Assembly: GCF_000239775.1 (NCBI RefSeq)
Contig: NZ_CAFI01000369.1
Location: 1-60,284, forward strand
Length of the DNA stretch: 60,284 nucleotides
Direction: 5' to 3'
Source of the DNA: Bradyrhizobium sp. ORS 375
GTDB lineage: Bacteria > Pseudomonadota > Alphaproteobacteria > Rhizobiales > Xanthobacteraceae
Shown here piece by piece: positions 1 to 10,953 of the stretch (position 1 is its first letter; the number at the start of each line of letters is the position of its first letter). Under the pieces are notes generated by a model. It did no database searches. It saw nothing but the letters and a program-made list of their open reading frames with translations, and was not told where the DNA came from. The translations under genes and the position numbers were made by a program.

Positions 1-255
1 TGTGGCAGCGGTGCAGGATGACCCATCGCCCGCGGATTCCGCGGCCAGCCGAGAGCAGATGTGCACGGAGCCATGCAAAAACCCGGCGGCTCCCGAGTTT
101 ACTATGACTGCCGAACAAGCATATTTTGCTGCACTGCACTTGAAATGTGGATGGTCTTGGCTAAAGTGTAGGCATGACGCTTGACTGCCCAAGAATTGTG
201 CTTGAGAGTGCGGGGCAGACGCAATGATGCGCTCGATGAGCTCGAAGAGTCGTTC
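1..255. other. Upstream region of the dusB-ntrBC operon
   Basis: No convincing gene. Small open frames here have no recognisable domain. The AT-richer part around 95-170 is the likely promoter zone of the dusB-ntrB-ntrC operon. I looked for a sigma-54 element (TGGCAC with a downstream TTGC) and did not find one. Confidence 0.4.
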
Positions 256-1290
256 GTGACCGGTCTGGCCAATACACCCGCCAAAGCCTTGAAGATAGGT
301 GACGTTTCGCTCGGAAACCGTGCGGTGCTCGCGCCGATGTCGGGGATCACCGACGCGCCGTTCCGCCGACTCGCGGCCGAGCTGGGGGCGGGCCTGGTCG
401 TGTCCGAGATGACCGCGAGCGATGATCTCGTGCGCGGGCGGTGGATATCCCGGCTGCGTTGCGAGGCGAGCGGCATCGGACCGCATGTGGTGCAGCTCGC
501 CGGCTGCGAGGCGCATTGGATGGCCGAGGGCGCCAAGGTCGCGGCCGATGGCGGTGCCGACATCATCGACATCAACATGGGATGCCCGGCGCGTCACGTC
601 ACTGGCGGGCAGTCCGGCTCGGCCCTGATGCGCGATCTCGATCATGCGCTGACCCTGATCGAGGCGACGGTGGAAGCCGTCGACGTGCCCGTGACCTTGA
701 AGATGCGGCTCGGCTGGGACGAGCGCAGCCTGAATGCGCCGGAGCTGGCGCGCCGCGCGGAGGCCGCCGGCGTGCGGCTGATCACCGTGCATGGCCGGAC
801 GCGGCAGCAGTTCTACAAGGGCGAGGCGGACTGGAGCGCGGTGCGCGCCGTGAAGGACGCCGTCGACCTGCCGGTCGTCGTCAATGGCGACATTACGAGC
901 TACGAGGATGCCCGCGAGGCGCTCGATGCCTCCGGCGCCGACGCGGTCATGATCGGCCGCGGCGCGCAGGGGCAGCCCTGGCTGCCCGGTCAGGTCGGCC
1001 GCCGTCTCGACGGCGGCGCGGAAGAGGGTGCGCCGGAGCTGACGCAACAGCTCGTGCTTCTCACCGCGCTGTATGACGAGATCTGCCGTCACTACGGCGA
1101 GCGGGTCGGCCTGCGCCATGCCCGCAAGCATCTCAGCTGGGGGCTCGACGTGGCCGCCCAGCACGCCAACGCCCCGGCCGAAAAACTGAAGGCGTGGCGT
1201 GAGCGTATCCTGACATCCGAGCAGCCGTCCCTGGTCCATCGGGCGCTGCGTGAAGCTTTCGACGATTTTGCCTGGAGTGCAGCCGCATGA
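256..1290 (+). CDS. dusB: tRNA-dihydrouridine synthase DusB (NifR3 family)
   Basis: Reduces uridine to dihydrouridine in the D-loop of tRNA using FMN and NADPH; cytosolic. A TIM-barrel Dus protein is shown by [14 protein letters not shown] near the N-terminus, by [11 protein letters not shown] with the catalytic Cys in MGCP, by [11 protein letters not shown], and by NGDI and GRGAQGQPW, which bind FMN phosphate. The start is uncertain: GTG 256 leaves a leader of about 20 residues before the barrel as is usual, but TTG 181 and TTG 289 are in frame and none has a strong ribosome binding site. The stop overlaps the ntrB start (ATGA), so the genes are translationally coupled. dusB (nifR3) heading the ntrBC operon is the standard alphaproteobacterial arrangement. 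Confidence 0.93.
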   Translation: MTGLANTPAKALKIGDVSLGNRAVLAPMSGITDAPFRRLAAELGAGLVVSEMTASDDLVRGRWISRLRCEASGIGPHVVQLAGCEAHWMAEGAKVAADGGADIIDINMGCPARHVTGGQSGSALMRDLDHALTLIEATVEAVDVPVTLKMRLGWDERSLNAPELARRAEAAGVRLITVHGRTRQQFYKGEADWSAVRAVKDAVDLPVVVNGDITSYEDAREALDASGADAVMIGRGAQGQPWLPGQVGRRLDGGAEEGAPELTQQLVLLTALYDEICRHYGERVGLRHARKHLSWGLDVAAQHANAPAEKLKAWRERILTSEQPSLVHRALREAFDDFAWSAAA

Positions 1291-2462
1291 GCTCAGCCGC
1301 AGAACAGCGCAAGCGACTTCCATCGGATGGCGATGCCATCCTCAATGCCCTGCCGAATCCGGTGCTGGTCATCGGCCCTGATGGCATGATCATGGATGCC
1401 AACATGGCGGCGGAATCGTTCTTCGATTCCTCCACCCAATTCCTGCAGCGGCAATCGCTCAAGAAGCTGGTGCCGTTCGGCTCGCCGCTGTTGGCACTGA
1501 TCGATCAGGTGCGCACCACCAGCGCGCCGGTCAACGAGTACAAGGTCGACCTGGGCACGCCGCGCACCGGCGCCGACCGGCTCGTCGACCTGCACGTCGC
1601 CCCATTGCCGGAGCGGCCGGGCCATATCGTCGTGATGCTGCAGGAGCGCACCATCGCCGACAAGATGGACCGCCAGCTCACCCACCGCAGCGCCGCGCGC
1701 TCGGTGATCGCGCTGGCCGCGATGCTGGCACATGAGATCAAGAACCCGCTGTCGGGCATCCGCGGCGCCGCGCAGCTGCTGGAGCAGCAGGCCTCCTCGG
1801 AAGACCGAATGCTGACGCGGCTGATCTGCGACGAGGCCGACCGCATCGTCACTTTGGTCGACCGCATGGAGGTGTTCGGCGACGACCGCCCAGTGGCACG
1901 CGGGCCGGTCAACATTCACTCCGTGCTCGATCACGTGAAGCGGCTGGCGCAGTCGGGCTTCGCGCGCAACATCCGCTTCATCGAGGACTACGATCCGTCG
2001 CTGCCGCCGGTGCTCGCCAATCAGGATCAGCTGATCCAGGTGTTCCTGAACTTGGTCAAGAACGCCGCCGAGGCGGTCGTCGACCTCGGTACCGATGCCG
2101 AGATTCAGCTCACCACCGCCTTCCGCCCGGGCGTGCGGCTGTCGGTGCCCGGCAAGAAGTCGCGGGTGTCGCTGCCGCTGGAGTTCTGCGTCAAGGACAA
2201 CGGCCCCGGCGTGCCGGAAGACCTGATGCCGAACCTGTTCGATCCGTTCGTGACCACCAAGCCGACCGGAAGCGGCCTCGGTCTTGCATTGGTCGCGAAG
2301 ATCATCGGCGACCATGGCGGGATCATCGAGTGCGAGTCGCAGCCGCGCAAGACGACCTTCCGGGTGCTGATGCCGATGTACAGCGCCAGCAAACAACCAG
2401 ACCAAAGCAATCGCGATGACGTTTCGGGGACGCCGTTGCATGCCTCTCAGGGATCAAATTGA
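1287..2462 (+). CDS. ntrB: Nitrogen regulation sensor histidine kinase/phosphatase NtrB (GlnL)
   Basis: Soluble 391-residue sensor that phosphorylates NtrC under nitrogen limitation and, when bound by PII (GlnB), dephosphorylates it. It has an N-terminal PAS-like domain (about residues 15-125), an H-box with [11 protein letters not shown] (phospho-acceptor His149), an N-box [11 protein letters not shown], and ATPase boxes [10 protein letters not shown] and GSGLGLALV. There is no transmembrane segment, as is normal for NtrB. The ATG overlaps the dusB stop by 4 nt and ntrC begins 9 nt downstream, so dusB-ntrB-ntrC form one transcription unit. Confidence 0.96.
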   Translation: MSSAAEQRKRLPSDGDAILNALPNPVLVIGPDGMIMDANMAAESFFDSSTQFLQRQSLKKLVPFGSPLLALIDQVRTTSAPVNEYKVDLGTPRTGADRLVDLHVAPLPERPGHIVVMLQERTIADKMDRQLTHRSAARSVIALAAMLAHEIKNPLSGIRGAAQLLEQQASSEDRMLTRLICDEADRIVTLVDRMEVFGDDRPVARGPVNIHSVLDHVKRLAQSGFARNIRFIEDYDPSLPPVLANQDQLIQVFLNLVKNAAEAVVDLGTDAEIQLTTAFRPGVRLSVPGKKSRVSLPLEFCVKDNGPGVPEDLMPNLFDPFVTTKPTGSGLGLALVAKIIGDHGGIIECESQPRKTTFRVLMPMYSASKQPDQSNRDDVSGTPLHASQGSN

Positions 2463-2471
2463 GGACCACCT

Positions 2472-3914
<1,443 letters not shown>

Positions 3915-4091
3915 TAACGGTTTTTTGACACCGTTTCGGGGCCTGAAAGCAGCCCCAGATGAGAATTAATGCAGACAAATCCGCGACGTGCTTCCGCGCC
4001 GTGGATTTGTCGCAATTTGGCAACAGCGTGGTAGGAATGCATCAGTCCGATTCTTCAGGACATGCGGCGTTCACCTCACCCCATTGCCGGA

Positions 4092-6434
4092 ATGACCAGC
4101 GCAGAAGCCACGGCCACCCCCTTCGACCCATCGTCCGCCGACGGCCGGCGCTGGACCTGGCGCACCTGGCTGGCGCCGGTGGCGGTCGGGCTCGCGCTGC
4201 TGTCGGCCTTCCTGACCTTCATCGTTCTGGTCGGCCTCAGCCCGATCGAGCCGACGCCTGAGGTCGTCAGCACCTTCCTGCTGATCGATGCCGGAACGAT
4301 CCTGATCCTGGTCGGGATCATCATCCGCGAGGTCTGGCAGATGGTCCAGGCGCGGCGGCGGGGCCGGGCCGCGGCGCGGCTGCACGTCCAGATCGTCAGC
4401 CTGTTCTCGGTGATCGCGGTGCTGCCGGCGGTGCTGGTGTCGCTGGTCGCCAACGTGACCATCGACCGCGGCCTCGACCGGCTGTTCTCCGGACCCGCCA
4501 AGGAGGCGATCCAGAACTCACTGACGGTCGCGCGCGCCTACACCTATGAGCACGCCCAGCTGATCCGCGGCGACATCCTCGGCATGGCCAACGACATTGC
4601 GCACGCGCGGCCGCTGTTCGACCAGGACCGCGGCACCTTCCGCGAGCTGCTCACCGCCAGCGCCGCCTCGCGCAATCTGCCGGGCGCGATGCTGATCGAC
4701 AAGGACCGCAACGTCCTGGAGACCGCCGAGACCGGCATCCAGCAGAGCTTCCAGACGCCGCCGGCCGACTTCCTCTCGAACGTCAACGAGACCGAGCCGC
4801 AGATCGCGGTGTTCCCCGACGCCAACTACGTCGCTGCCGTCATCCGTCTGCGCGCCTTCAACGACACCTTCCTCTATGTCGCCCGGCTGCTCGACCCCCG
4901 CGTGATCGCGCAGCTCAAGCAAACCGAGACTTCCGTGGCCGAATACGCCCAGGTGGAGTCGCGCCGCCTCGGCATCCAGGTCGCCTTCGCGCTGATGTTC
5001 GCGGTGATCGCGCTGACCATCCTGATGGCGTCGGTGCTGATCGGCCTGAACTTCGCCAACTGGCTGGTGTCGCCGATCCGGCAACTGATGAACGCCGCGC
5101 ATACGGTGGCGACCGGCGACCTCAACGTCCAGGTTCCGGTGCAGCGCTCCGAGGGCGATCTCGCCCAGCTCGGCCTGACCTTCAACAAGATGACGCAGGA
5201 GCTGCGCACCCAGCGCGACGAGCTGGTCAGCGCCAGCGACCTGATCGACAGCCGTCGCCGCTTCATCGAGGCGGTGCTCTCGTCGGCGTCCGCCGGCATC
5301 ATCGGCGTTGATGCCTCAGGCAGCGTCGGCATCCTCAACCGCTCGGCCGAGAAGCTGATCGGACATGCCGAGCAGGAGGTGCTCGATCATCCGCTGTCGG
5401 ACGTGCTGCCCGAGCTCGACGACATGATGAAGACCGCGCGCGAGGGCAAGCAGCGCCTGGTGCAGGGGCAGATCACGATCCAGCGCGACGGCCATGAGCG
5501 CAATCTGTCGGTGCGCGTCACCGCGGAGCAGACCAACCAGGCGCGCGACAGCTATATCATCACGCTCGACGACATCACCGAATTGGTCTCGGCGCAGCGC
5601 ACCTCGGCGTGGGGCGACGTCGCCCGCCGCATCGCGCACGAGATCAAGAATCCGTTGACGCCGATTCAACTGTCCGCAGAACGAATTCGCCGCAAATTCG
5701 GCAAGGTCATCACCGAGGACAAGGCCGTATTTGAGCAATGTACCGAGACGATCGTGCGGCAGGTCGACGACATCAGGCGAATGGTCGACGAGTTCTCTCG
5801 GTTTGCGCGGATGCCGAAGCCGGTGATGGAAGGCGAGGACGTCGCCGACGCGGTCCGCCAGGCCGTGTTCCTGATGAAGGTCGCGCATCCCGAGATCGAC
5901 ATCGAGACCGACATCAAGCAGGACCCGCTGCGCGCGCAGTTCGACCGAAGGCTGATCTCGCAGGCGCTGACCAACATCATCAAGAACGCCACCGAGGCGA
6001 TCGAGGTGGTGCCGGAAGAGGAGCTCGGCAAGGGCCGCATCGACGTCGTGGCCTCGCGCGAGGGCGACGACGTGCTGATCGACGTGATCGACAATGGCAT
6101 CGGCCTGCCGAAGGTCGCACGACAGCGGCTGCTCGAGCCCTATGTCACGACGCGCGCCAAGGGCACCGGCCTTGGGCTCGCGATCGTCGGACGCGTGCTC
6201 GAGGATCATGGCGGCAAGCTGGAGCTGAAGGACGCCTCCGATTTCCGTCCCGGCCAGCGTGGCGCCTGGATGCGGCTGCGCTTTGCCGTGTCCGGCCAGG
6301 CCGCACAACCTGGCGCGAAGGAGCAGACGCCCGCTCCCAACGATGCGCAAAAGACCGGAGACGGCGGGGAAACCGCTGGCCCGGCTCAAGCGACCAACGA
6401 TCAACCAAAAATCCAAGCCGCAACCGGCAGCTGA
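4092..6434 (+). CDS. ntrY: Nitrogen/redox sensor histidine kinase NtrY
   Basis: Membrane-bound partner kinase of NtrX, implicated in nitrogen, nitrate and redox responses in alphaproteobacteria. N-terminal hydrophobic helices (WLAPVAVGLALLSAFLTFIV and following) flank a large periplasmic domain. Then come a further membrane helix (about 5000-5070), a HAMP linker, a PAS domain (about 5260-5590), an H-box [16 protein letters not shown], an N-box NIIKNATEAIE and ATPase boxes DNGIGLP and GTGLGLAIVGRV. The C-terminus is a Pro/Ala/Gln-rich tail. The start is ambiguous: ATG 4062 is in frame 30 nt upstream; I prefer 4092, but neither has a strong ribosome binding site. ntrX starts 17 nt downstream. 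Confidence 0.94.
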   Translation: MTSAEATATPFDPSSADGRRWTWRTWLAPVAVGLALLSAFLTFIVLVGLSPIEPTPEVVSTFLLIDAGTILILVGIIIREVWQMVQARRRGRAAARLHVQIVSLFSVIAVLPAVLVSLVANVTIDRGLDRLFSGPAKEAIQNSLTVARAYTYEHAQLIRGDILGMANDIAHARPLFDQDRGTFRELLTASAASRNLPGAMLIDKDRNVLETAETGIQQSFQTPPADFLSNVNETEPQIAVFPDANYVAAVIRLRAFNDTFLYVARLLDPRVIAQLKQTETSVAEYAQVESRRLGIQVAFALMFAVIALTILMASVLIGLNFANWLVSPIRQLMNAAHTVATGDLNVQVPVQRSEGDLAQLGLTFNKMTQELRTQRDELVSASDLIDSRRRFIEAVLSSASAGIIGVDASGSVGILNRSAEKLIGHAEQEVLDHPLSDVLPELDDMMKTAREGKQRLVQGQITIQRDGHERNLSVRVTAEQTNQARDSYIITLDDITELVSAQRTSAWGDVARRIAHEIKNPLTPIQLSAERIRRKFGKVITEDKAVFEQCTETIVRQVDDIRRMVDEFSRFARMPKPVMEGEDVADAVRQAVFLMKVAHPEIDIETDIKQDPLRAQFDRRLISQALTNIIKNATEAIEVVPEEELGKGRIDVVASREGDDVLIDVIDNGIGLPKVARQRLLEPYVTTRAKGTGLGLAIVGRVLEDHGGKLELKDASDFRPGQRGAWMRLRFAVSGQAAQPGAKEQTPAPNDAQKTGDGGETAGPAQATNDQPKIQAATGS

Positions 6435-6451
6435 CGAGACAGGCGTGACCC

Positions 6452-7822
6452 ATGGCGAGTGATATTCTGATTGTCGACGATGAAGCCGATATCCGGGAGC
6501 TGGTTGCCGGCATCCTGGACGATGAAGGCTTCACGACTCGAACGGCTCGCGACAGCGATTCGGCGCTCGCCGAGATCGCCGGCCGCCGGCCGAACCTGGT
6601 GTTTCTCGATATCTGGCTGCAGGGCTCCAAGCTCGACGGCCTGCAGCTGCTCGAGCAGATCAAGAAGGACCATCCCGATCTGCCGGTCGTGATGATCTCC
6701 GGCCACGGCAACATCGAGACCGCGGTCGCCGCGATCAAGCGCGGCGCCTATGACTTCATCGAGAAGCCGTTCAAGTCGGACCGCCTGATCCTGGTGGCGA
6801 CGCGCGCGCTGGAGAATTCGCGGCTGAAGCGCGAGGTGCGAGAGCTCAAGCAGCTGGCGCCGACCGCGAGCAACATGACCGGCCGTTCGCCGTCGATGAA
6901 CCAGCTGCGCCAGACCATCGAGCGCGCCGCCAAGGCCAACAGTCGCATCCTGATCGTCGGACCTCCGGGCTCCGGCAAGGAGCTCGCGGCCCGCACGCTG
7001 CATGCGCAATCACCGCGCGCCGAAGGCCCGTTCGTGGTGATCAACGCGGCTGCGATCACGCCGGAGCGGATGGAGGAAGAGCTGTTCGGTATCGAGCAGT
7101 CCAACGGCGAGCAGTCGCGCAAGACCGGCGCGCTCGAGGAGGCGCATGGCGGCACGCTGTTCGTCGACGAGATCGCCGACATGCCGCGAGAGACGCAGAA
7201 CAAGATTTTGCGCGTCCTGGTCGACCAGACCTTCCAGCGCGCCGGCGGCACCACCAAGGTGCACGTTGACGTGCGCATCATCTCCTCGACGGCACGGAAC
7301 CTGGAGGAGGAGATCGCCAGCGGCCGCTTCCGCGAGGATCTCTATCACCGCCTCTCGGTGGTGCCGATTCGCGTCCCGCCGCTGTCGGAGCGCCGCGAGG
7401 ACATTCCCGAGCTGATCGATTATTTCATGGATCAGATCTCGATCACGACCGGCCTGCCGAAGCGGCAGATCGGCCAGGATGCGATGGCCGTGCTGCAGTC
7501 GCATGTCTGGCCCGGCAACGTCCGCCAGCTTCGCAACAACGTCGAGCGCGTGATGATTCTCGCCGCTGGCGGCCCGGAGGTGATCATCACCGCCGACATG
7601 CTGCCGCCGGACGTGGGATCGATGGTGCCGGCGATGCCGACCAGCAACAATGGCGAGCACATCATGGGCCTGCCGCTGCGCGAGGCGCGCGAGGTGTTCG
7701 AGCGCGACTACCTGATCGCGCAGATCAGCCGTTTCTCCGGCAACATCTCGCGCACCGCCGAGTTCGTCGGCATGGAGCGCTCGGCCCTGCACCGCAAGCT
7801 GAAGGCGCTCGGGGTCGGCTAG
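6452..7822 (+). CDS. ntrX: Response regulator NtrX, with GAFTGA loop absent
   Basis: Cognate regulator of NtrY, 456 residues. The receiver has LIVDDEADI and phospho-acceptor Asp53. The AAA+ domain has Walker A GPPGSGKELAAR and Walker B GGTLFVDEIADMP. The C-terminal Fis helix-turn-helix is in TAEFVGMERSALHRKLKAL. Where NtrC carries GAFTGA, this protein reads FGIEQSNGEQSRKTGALEE, so the canonical sigma-54 contact loop is missing. Alphaproteobacterial NtrX proteins of this kind are known and are thought to act through sigma-70 promoters. It forms an operon with ntrY. Confidence 0.95.
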   Translation: MASDILIVDDEADIRELVAGILDDEGFTTRTARDSDSALAEIAGRRPNLVFLDIWLQGSKLDGLQLLEQIKKDHPDLPVVMISGHGNIETAVAAIKRGAYDFIEKPFKSDRLILVATRALENSRLKREVRELKQLAPTASNMTGRSPSMNQLRQTIERAAKANSRILIVGPPGSGKELAARTLHAQSPRAEGPFVVINAAAITPERMEEELFGIEQSNGEQSRKTGALEEAHGGTLFVDEIADMPRETQNKILRVLVDQTFQRAGGTTKVHVDVRIISSTARNLEEEIASGRFREDLYHRLSVVPIRVPPLSERREDIPELIDYFMDQISITTGLPKRQIGQDAMAVLQSHVWPGNVRQLRNNVERVMILAAGGPEVIITADMLPPDVGSMVPAMPTSNNGEHIMGLPLREAREVFERDYLIAQISRFSGNISRTAEFVGMERSALHRKLKALGVG

Positions 7823-8092
7823 CGTGGTCACCCGGCAAAGTTTGCCGACCTGGACGAATTTACATTGGAAAATTCGGCGGGTTCCGGACTTTTACGGGCG
7901 AATCCGGGGGTTTTGGAACCTCGGTCGACGCAAGCGGCTTGCCTAATATGCTCGCCTGTCCTCTAATCGCGCGTCCCATGATCCCTCGAGGGGGATCTCA
8001 ATGGATCATGGGTCACCGCGACGGCACCGAGGCCGGCAATCGGGTCGCCGCAGGTCCAATAAGAAAAAGCACAAGACTGCGAGATAACAACA
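7823..8092. other. ntrX-hfq intergenic region with two inverted repeats
   Basis: No gene seen in these 270 nt. A 15-nt perfect palindrome (CGGCAAA, G, TTTGCCG; 7833-7847) lies 10 nt after the ntrX stop but lacks a T-tract. A second perfect 10-bp inverted repeat lies at 7975-8012 and is listed separately. The hfq promoter must lie here or upstream. Confidence 0.5.
7975..8012. promoter_or_regulatory. Perfect 10-bp inverted repeat upstream of hfq
   Basis: Arms CCCATGATCC (7975-7984) and GGATCATGGG (8003-8012) pair perfectly around an 18-nt loop that itself contains CTCGAG. It lies 80 nt before the hfq ATG. It could be a structured leader in the hfq mRNA, possibly for autoregulation, or an operator. 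No T-tract follows, so a terminator is unlikely. Confidence 0.4.
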
Positions 8093-8341
8093 ATGGCGGC
8101 AGACCGCGCACAAAACCTACAAGACACGTTTCTCAACCACGTCCGCAAGACCAAGACACCGCTCACGATCTTCCTGGTCAACGGCGTGAAACTGCAGGGG
8201 ATTGTCACATGGTTCGACAATTTCTGCCTGTTGCTCCGGCGCGACGGTCATTCGCAGCTCGTCTACAAGCATGCGATCTCCACCATCATGCCGGGTGCTC
8301 CGATCCAGCTGTTCGAGGGCGGCGAGGACGCCTCTGCGTGA
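8093..8341 (+). CDS. hfq: RNA chaperone Hfq
   Basis: Sm-like hexameric RNA chaperone of 82 residues that pairs small RNAs with mRNAs; in rhizobia it also affects nitrogen-fixation regulation. The Sm1 motif ([20 protein letters not shown]) and Sm2 motif ([11 protein letters not shown]) are intact. The C-terminus is short, as in other Rhizobiales. hflX starts 11 nt downstream, the conserved hfq-hflX pairing. Confidence 0.97.
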   Translation: MAADRAQNLQDTFLNHVRKTKTPLTIFLVNGVKLQGIVTWFDNFCLLLRRDGHSQLVYKHAISTIMPGAPIQLFEGGEDASA

Positions 8342-8352
8342 GAGTGACCTGA

Positions 8353-9732
8353 TTGGAACCCCGCGATCGCGAAGGGACCATCGGCCTTGCGAGGCCGGAT
8401 GACGTCAAGACAACGGGCCGGGTCATCGTGGTCGGCCCGTACTTGCGGACACGCCGTGGCGACGACGGCGCGTCGGCCACTCATTCGGAGATGCGTGACG
8501 TCGAGGCGCGGATCGACGAGGCCGCGGGGCTTGCGCGCGCCATCAATCTGACCGTGGTGGAGTCCATTCTCGCGCTGATCGGGCAGATCCGTCCCGCGAC
8601 CTATCTCGGCAAGGGGAAAGTCGACGAGATCGCCGGCGTGATCGCAAGCCAGGGCGCCGAGCTCGTCGTCATGGATTGCGCGCTGTCGCCGATCCAGCAG
8701 CGCAACCTGGAGAAGGCGTGGAACACCAAGGTGCTCGACCGCACCGGCCTGATCCTGGAGATCTTCGGCCGCCGCGCCAAGACCAAGGAAGGCGCGCTGC
8801 AGGTCGAGCTCGCGCATCTCAACTATCAGCGCAGCCGCCTAGTGCGATCCTGGACCCATCTCGAGCGCCAGCGCGGCGGCTTCGGCTTCATGGGCGGTCC
8901 GGGCGAAACCCAGATCGAGGCCGACCGCCGGCTGATCGGCGACCGTATCACGCGGCTCGAGAACGAACTGAAGAAGGTGCAGGCGACGCGCCGGCTGCAT
9001 CGCGCCGGACGCCAGCGGGTGCCGTATCGCGCCGTCGCGCTGGTCGGCTACACCAATGCCGGCAAGTCGACGCTGTTCAATCGCCTGACGCGCGCCGACG
9101 TGCAGGCCGCGGACATGCTGTTCGCGACGCTCGATCCGACCCTGCGCGCGATCAGCCTGCCGCATGGCGGCAAGGCGATGCTCTCCGACACGGTCGGCTT
9201 CATCTCCAACCTGCCGACGCAGCTGGTCGCGGCGTTCCGCGCCACGCTGGAAGAAGTGCTGGAGGCCGACGTCATCCTGCACGTCCGCGACATGTCGCAT
9301 GAGGATGCCGAGGCGCAGCAGCACGACGTCGAGCTTGTGCTGAGTCAACTCGGCATCGACCCCGAGGCCACCGACAGCATCATCGAGGTCTGGAACAAGA
9401 TCGATCGGCTCGACGAGTCAGCGCGCGAGAACCTCGCCAACATCGCCGCCCGCCGTCCGCCTGAGCGTCCCTGCTTCATGGTTTCGGCCGAGACCGGAGA
9501 GGGCGTCGACGCCCTGCTGCAGGCGATCGAGGACAGGCTTGCAGCGGCGCGGACCACGCTCGACCTCACGATCGATGCGGCCGATGGCGCCGGCATCAGC
9601 TGGCTGCATCGCAATGCCGAGGTGCTCAGCAAGGAGCTGCACGAAGGCCATTACGACATGACCGTGCGCGTCGATGCCACCAAGCGCGACATCGTGGTCG
9701 AGCGCTATCACGGCGTGCCCAGGGTGGCATGA
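8353..9732 (+). CDS. hflX: Ribosome-associated GTPase HflX
   Basis: GTPase that splits or rescues stalled 70S ribosomes; 459 residues. An N-terminal HflX domain with a glycine-rich segment ([15 protein letters not shown]) is followed by the G domain: G1 [13 protein letters not shown]3 DTVGF, G4 NKID and G5-like VSAETGEG. The start is TTG 8353. It is co-directional with hfq. In many Rhizobiales mazG follows closely; here about 9.7 kb of other genes intervene. Confidence 0.95.
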   Translation: MEPRDREGTIGLARPDDVKTTGRVIVVGPYLRTRRGDDGASATHSEMRDVEARIDEAAGLARAINLTVVESILALIGQIRPATYLGKGKVDEIAGVIASQGAELVVMDCALSPIQQRNLEKAWNTKVLDRTGLILEIFGRRAKTKEGALQVELAHLNYQRSRLVRSWTHLERQRGGFGFMGGPGETQIEADRRLIGDRITRLENELKKVQATRRLHRAGRQRVPYRAVALVGYTNAGKSTLFNRLTRADVQAADMLFATLDPTLRAISLPHGGKAMLSDTVGFISNLPTQLVAAFRATLEEVLEADVILHVRDMSHEDAEAQQHDVELVLSQLGIDPEATDSIIEVWNKIDRLDESARENLANIAARRPPERPCFMVSAETGEGVDALLQAIEDRLAAARTTLDLTIDAADGAGISWLHRNAEVLSKELHEGHYDMTVRVDATKRDIVVERYHGVPRVA

Positions 9733-9746
9733 ACTGTCGGGACAGT
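9733..9746. terminator. Short hairpin after hflX
   Basis: ACTGTC (9733-9738) and GACAGT (9741-9746) form a small stem directly after the hflX stop, between two convergent genes. There is no T-run on either strand, so terminator function is only suggested by its position. Confidence 0.25.
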
Positions 9747-9772
9747 CGCGCGCCCGCCTGGCCGTAATCATG

Positions 9773-10321
9773 TCAGAGCTTCGCGAACACCCATCGTCCC
9801 GCCTCCGCTCGAAGCACATAAAGCTCGCCAGCGTTGAGCGGAGTGCCGGAGGAGGTATTTCCGTCTGTGTTCAACACGCCCCTGAGGTCGGCCTGGGTCT
9901 CCACGTCGAAGGTCGCGATTTGATGGGGCTGCATAGTCACGACGCGTGAAGTGCCGCCGACAAACAAGACAAACTTGAGCGTCTGTTCGGCAGCGTTGTA
10001 GAATCCAATACTGCTGCTGGAGACAACGGGATCCTCCAAGACGCGACGTTGTGTTGGCACAGGGTAGACAAAGGTTCCGCCTGTCACTCCTCTTGGCCCC
10101 TGTACAATGGTCGGTGCTACGGGCCCCGGGGTTGGAGCGAGGCCAGGGATATTTAGGTTGCTGCCCGGGACGTTGAGGGTGTTCCTCCCGCCGGTCGTGG
10201 TAGACTGCGGAATTCGCAGGCCGTAGTTTTCGACGTTCACCTGAGATAGGCACGGCTCTGAACCGAAGAAGATCATGAAGTTGAGGGCAAGCAGGATTTT
10301 GAACTCGGCCGTTTTCCACAT
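9773..10321 (-). CDS. Small secreted protein, last gene of the PG-hydrolase operon
   Basis: I do not recognise this 182-residue protein. The N-terminus has a hydrophobic export signal (ILLALNFMIFFGS, then a cleavage-like CLSQ). The mature part is Pro/Gly/Thr-rich at first, then a beta-rich stretch. The start is set by AAGGAGAGGGACA just before the ATG, 12 nt after the preceding gene's stop, so it belongs to the four-gene minus-strand operon. Base composition is visibly less GC-rich than the ntr block. It could be the exported cargo or a periplasmic partner of the operon; that is inference only. Confidence 0.75.
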   Translation of the reverse strand: MWKTAEFKILLALNFMIFFGSEPCLSQVNVENYGLRIPQSTTTGGRNTLNVPGSNLNIPGLAPTPGPVAPTIVQGPRGVTGGTFVYPVPTQRRVLEDPVVSSSSIGFYNAAEQTLKFVLFVGGTSRVVTMQPHQIATFDVETQADLRGVLNTDGNTSSGTPLNAGELYVLRAEAGRWVFAKL

Positions 10322-10333
10322 TGTCCCTCTCCT

Positions 10334-10942
10334 TCAACGAGGAAACTCGTCCGCGGCTGGCGATCCCATCGTGACCCGTCGCGTATTCGCCTGGGATTGG
10401 TCCGCCGCAACAGCTTCCGTCTGTCCGTTTCCTTGGAATGTCGCTCGGGGGGGGCCTGGTACGACGTCGGCATTCGGCCGTCCATCCGGGCTATTCGACA
10501 TGCGACCGAAAATGTATCCAGCGATCGTGCCCAAAAGGCTGAAGACGGGTGCAGTTTGTTGATCGGTATAGCCGGCAACGATCAGAAACAAGGACGCAAA
10601 AACGACTATAAGAATAAGGAATGCCTTGTAGAATTCTGGAGTCAGCGTCCCGGTATAGGCCATCAGGCACAGCATCGCGCCCATAACGATCAGCACGATG
10701 ATCGTAAGCGCTGTCAGCCAGAATTCGTAGGGCGTTTTGAATGTGAGATATGCCGTAGGAGCGCGTTGCTCTGCACTCGTTCGAGCCTCTGCAGGAGGTG
10801 CCGGATTGGAGACCTGCGGTTCGGACTGGCTGGCGGACGGCGCAGCATTGGATGGCCCGGTCTCGGCGTAAGAGCTGCCGCTGAATTGCGAATTGACTAG
10901 GAGAAGGAGCGCGCCAAGCGCCAGAGCTAAGAATACCTTCAT
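10334..10942 (-). CDS. Protein with three transmembrane segments, holin-like in size
   Basis: Encodes 202 residues from ATG 10942, chosen because TTGAGGTGGGGCGCT precedes it and the signal sequence MKVFLALALGALLLLV follows. A longer frame exists but would overlap the upstream gene. After the signal comes a Pro/Ser/Ala-rich periplasmic stretch (about 27-68), then helices at about 74-97, 104-125 and 131-147, the last ending TIAGYIFGRM, and a polar tail. Small multi-helix proteins next to a cell-wall hydrolase recall holins, but no family assignment is possible by eye. The gene starts 11 nt after the hydrolase stop. Confidence 0.78.
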   Translation of the reverse strand: MKVFLALALGALLLLVNSQFSGSSYAETGPSNAAPSASQSEPQVSNPAPPAEARTSAEQRAPTAYLTFKTPYEFWLTALTIIVLIVMGAMLCLMAYTGTLTPEFYKAFLILIVVFASLFLIVAGYTDQQTAPVFSLLGTIAGYIFGRMSNSPDGRPNADVVPGPPRATFQGNGQTEAVAADQSQANTRRVTMGSPAADEFPR

Positions 10943-10953
10943 AGCGCCCCACC

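Noticed and set aside
2-184. Short plus-strand frame at the left edge
   Set aside because: No domain, no ribosome binding site, and it sits in the promoter region of dusB.
1293-2441. Minus-strand frame opposite ntrB
   Set aside because: Composition of a shadow frame (His/Arg/Gln/Asp-rich) and no recognisable motif; ntrB on the plus strand has complete kinase motifs.
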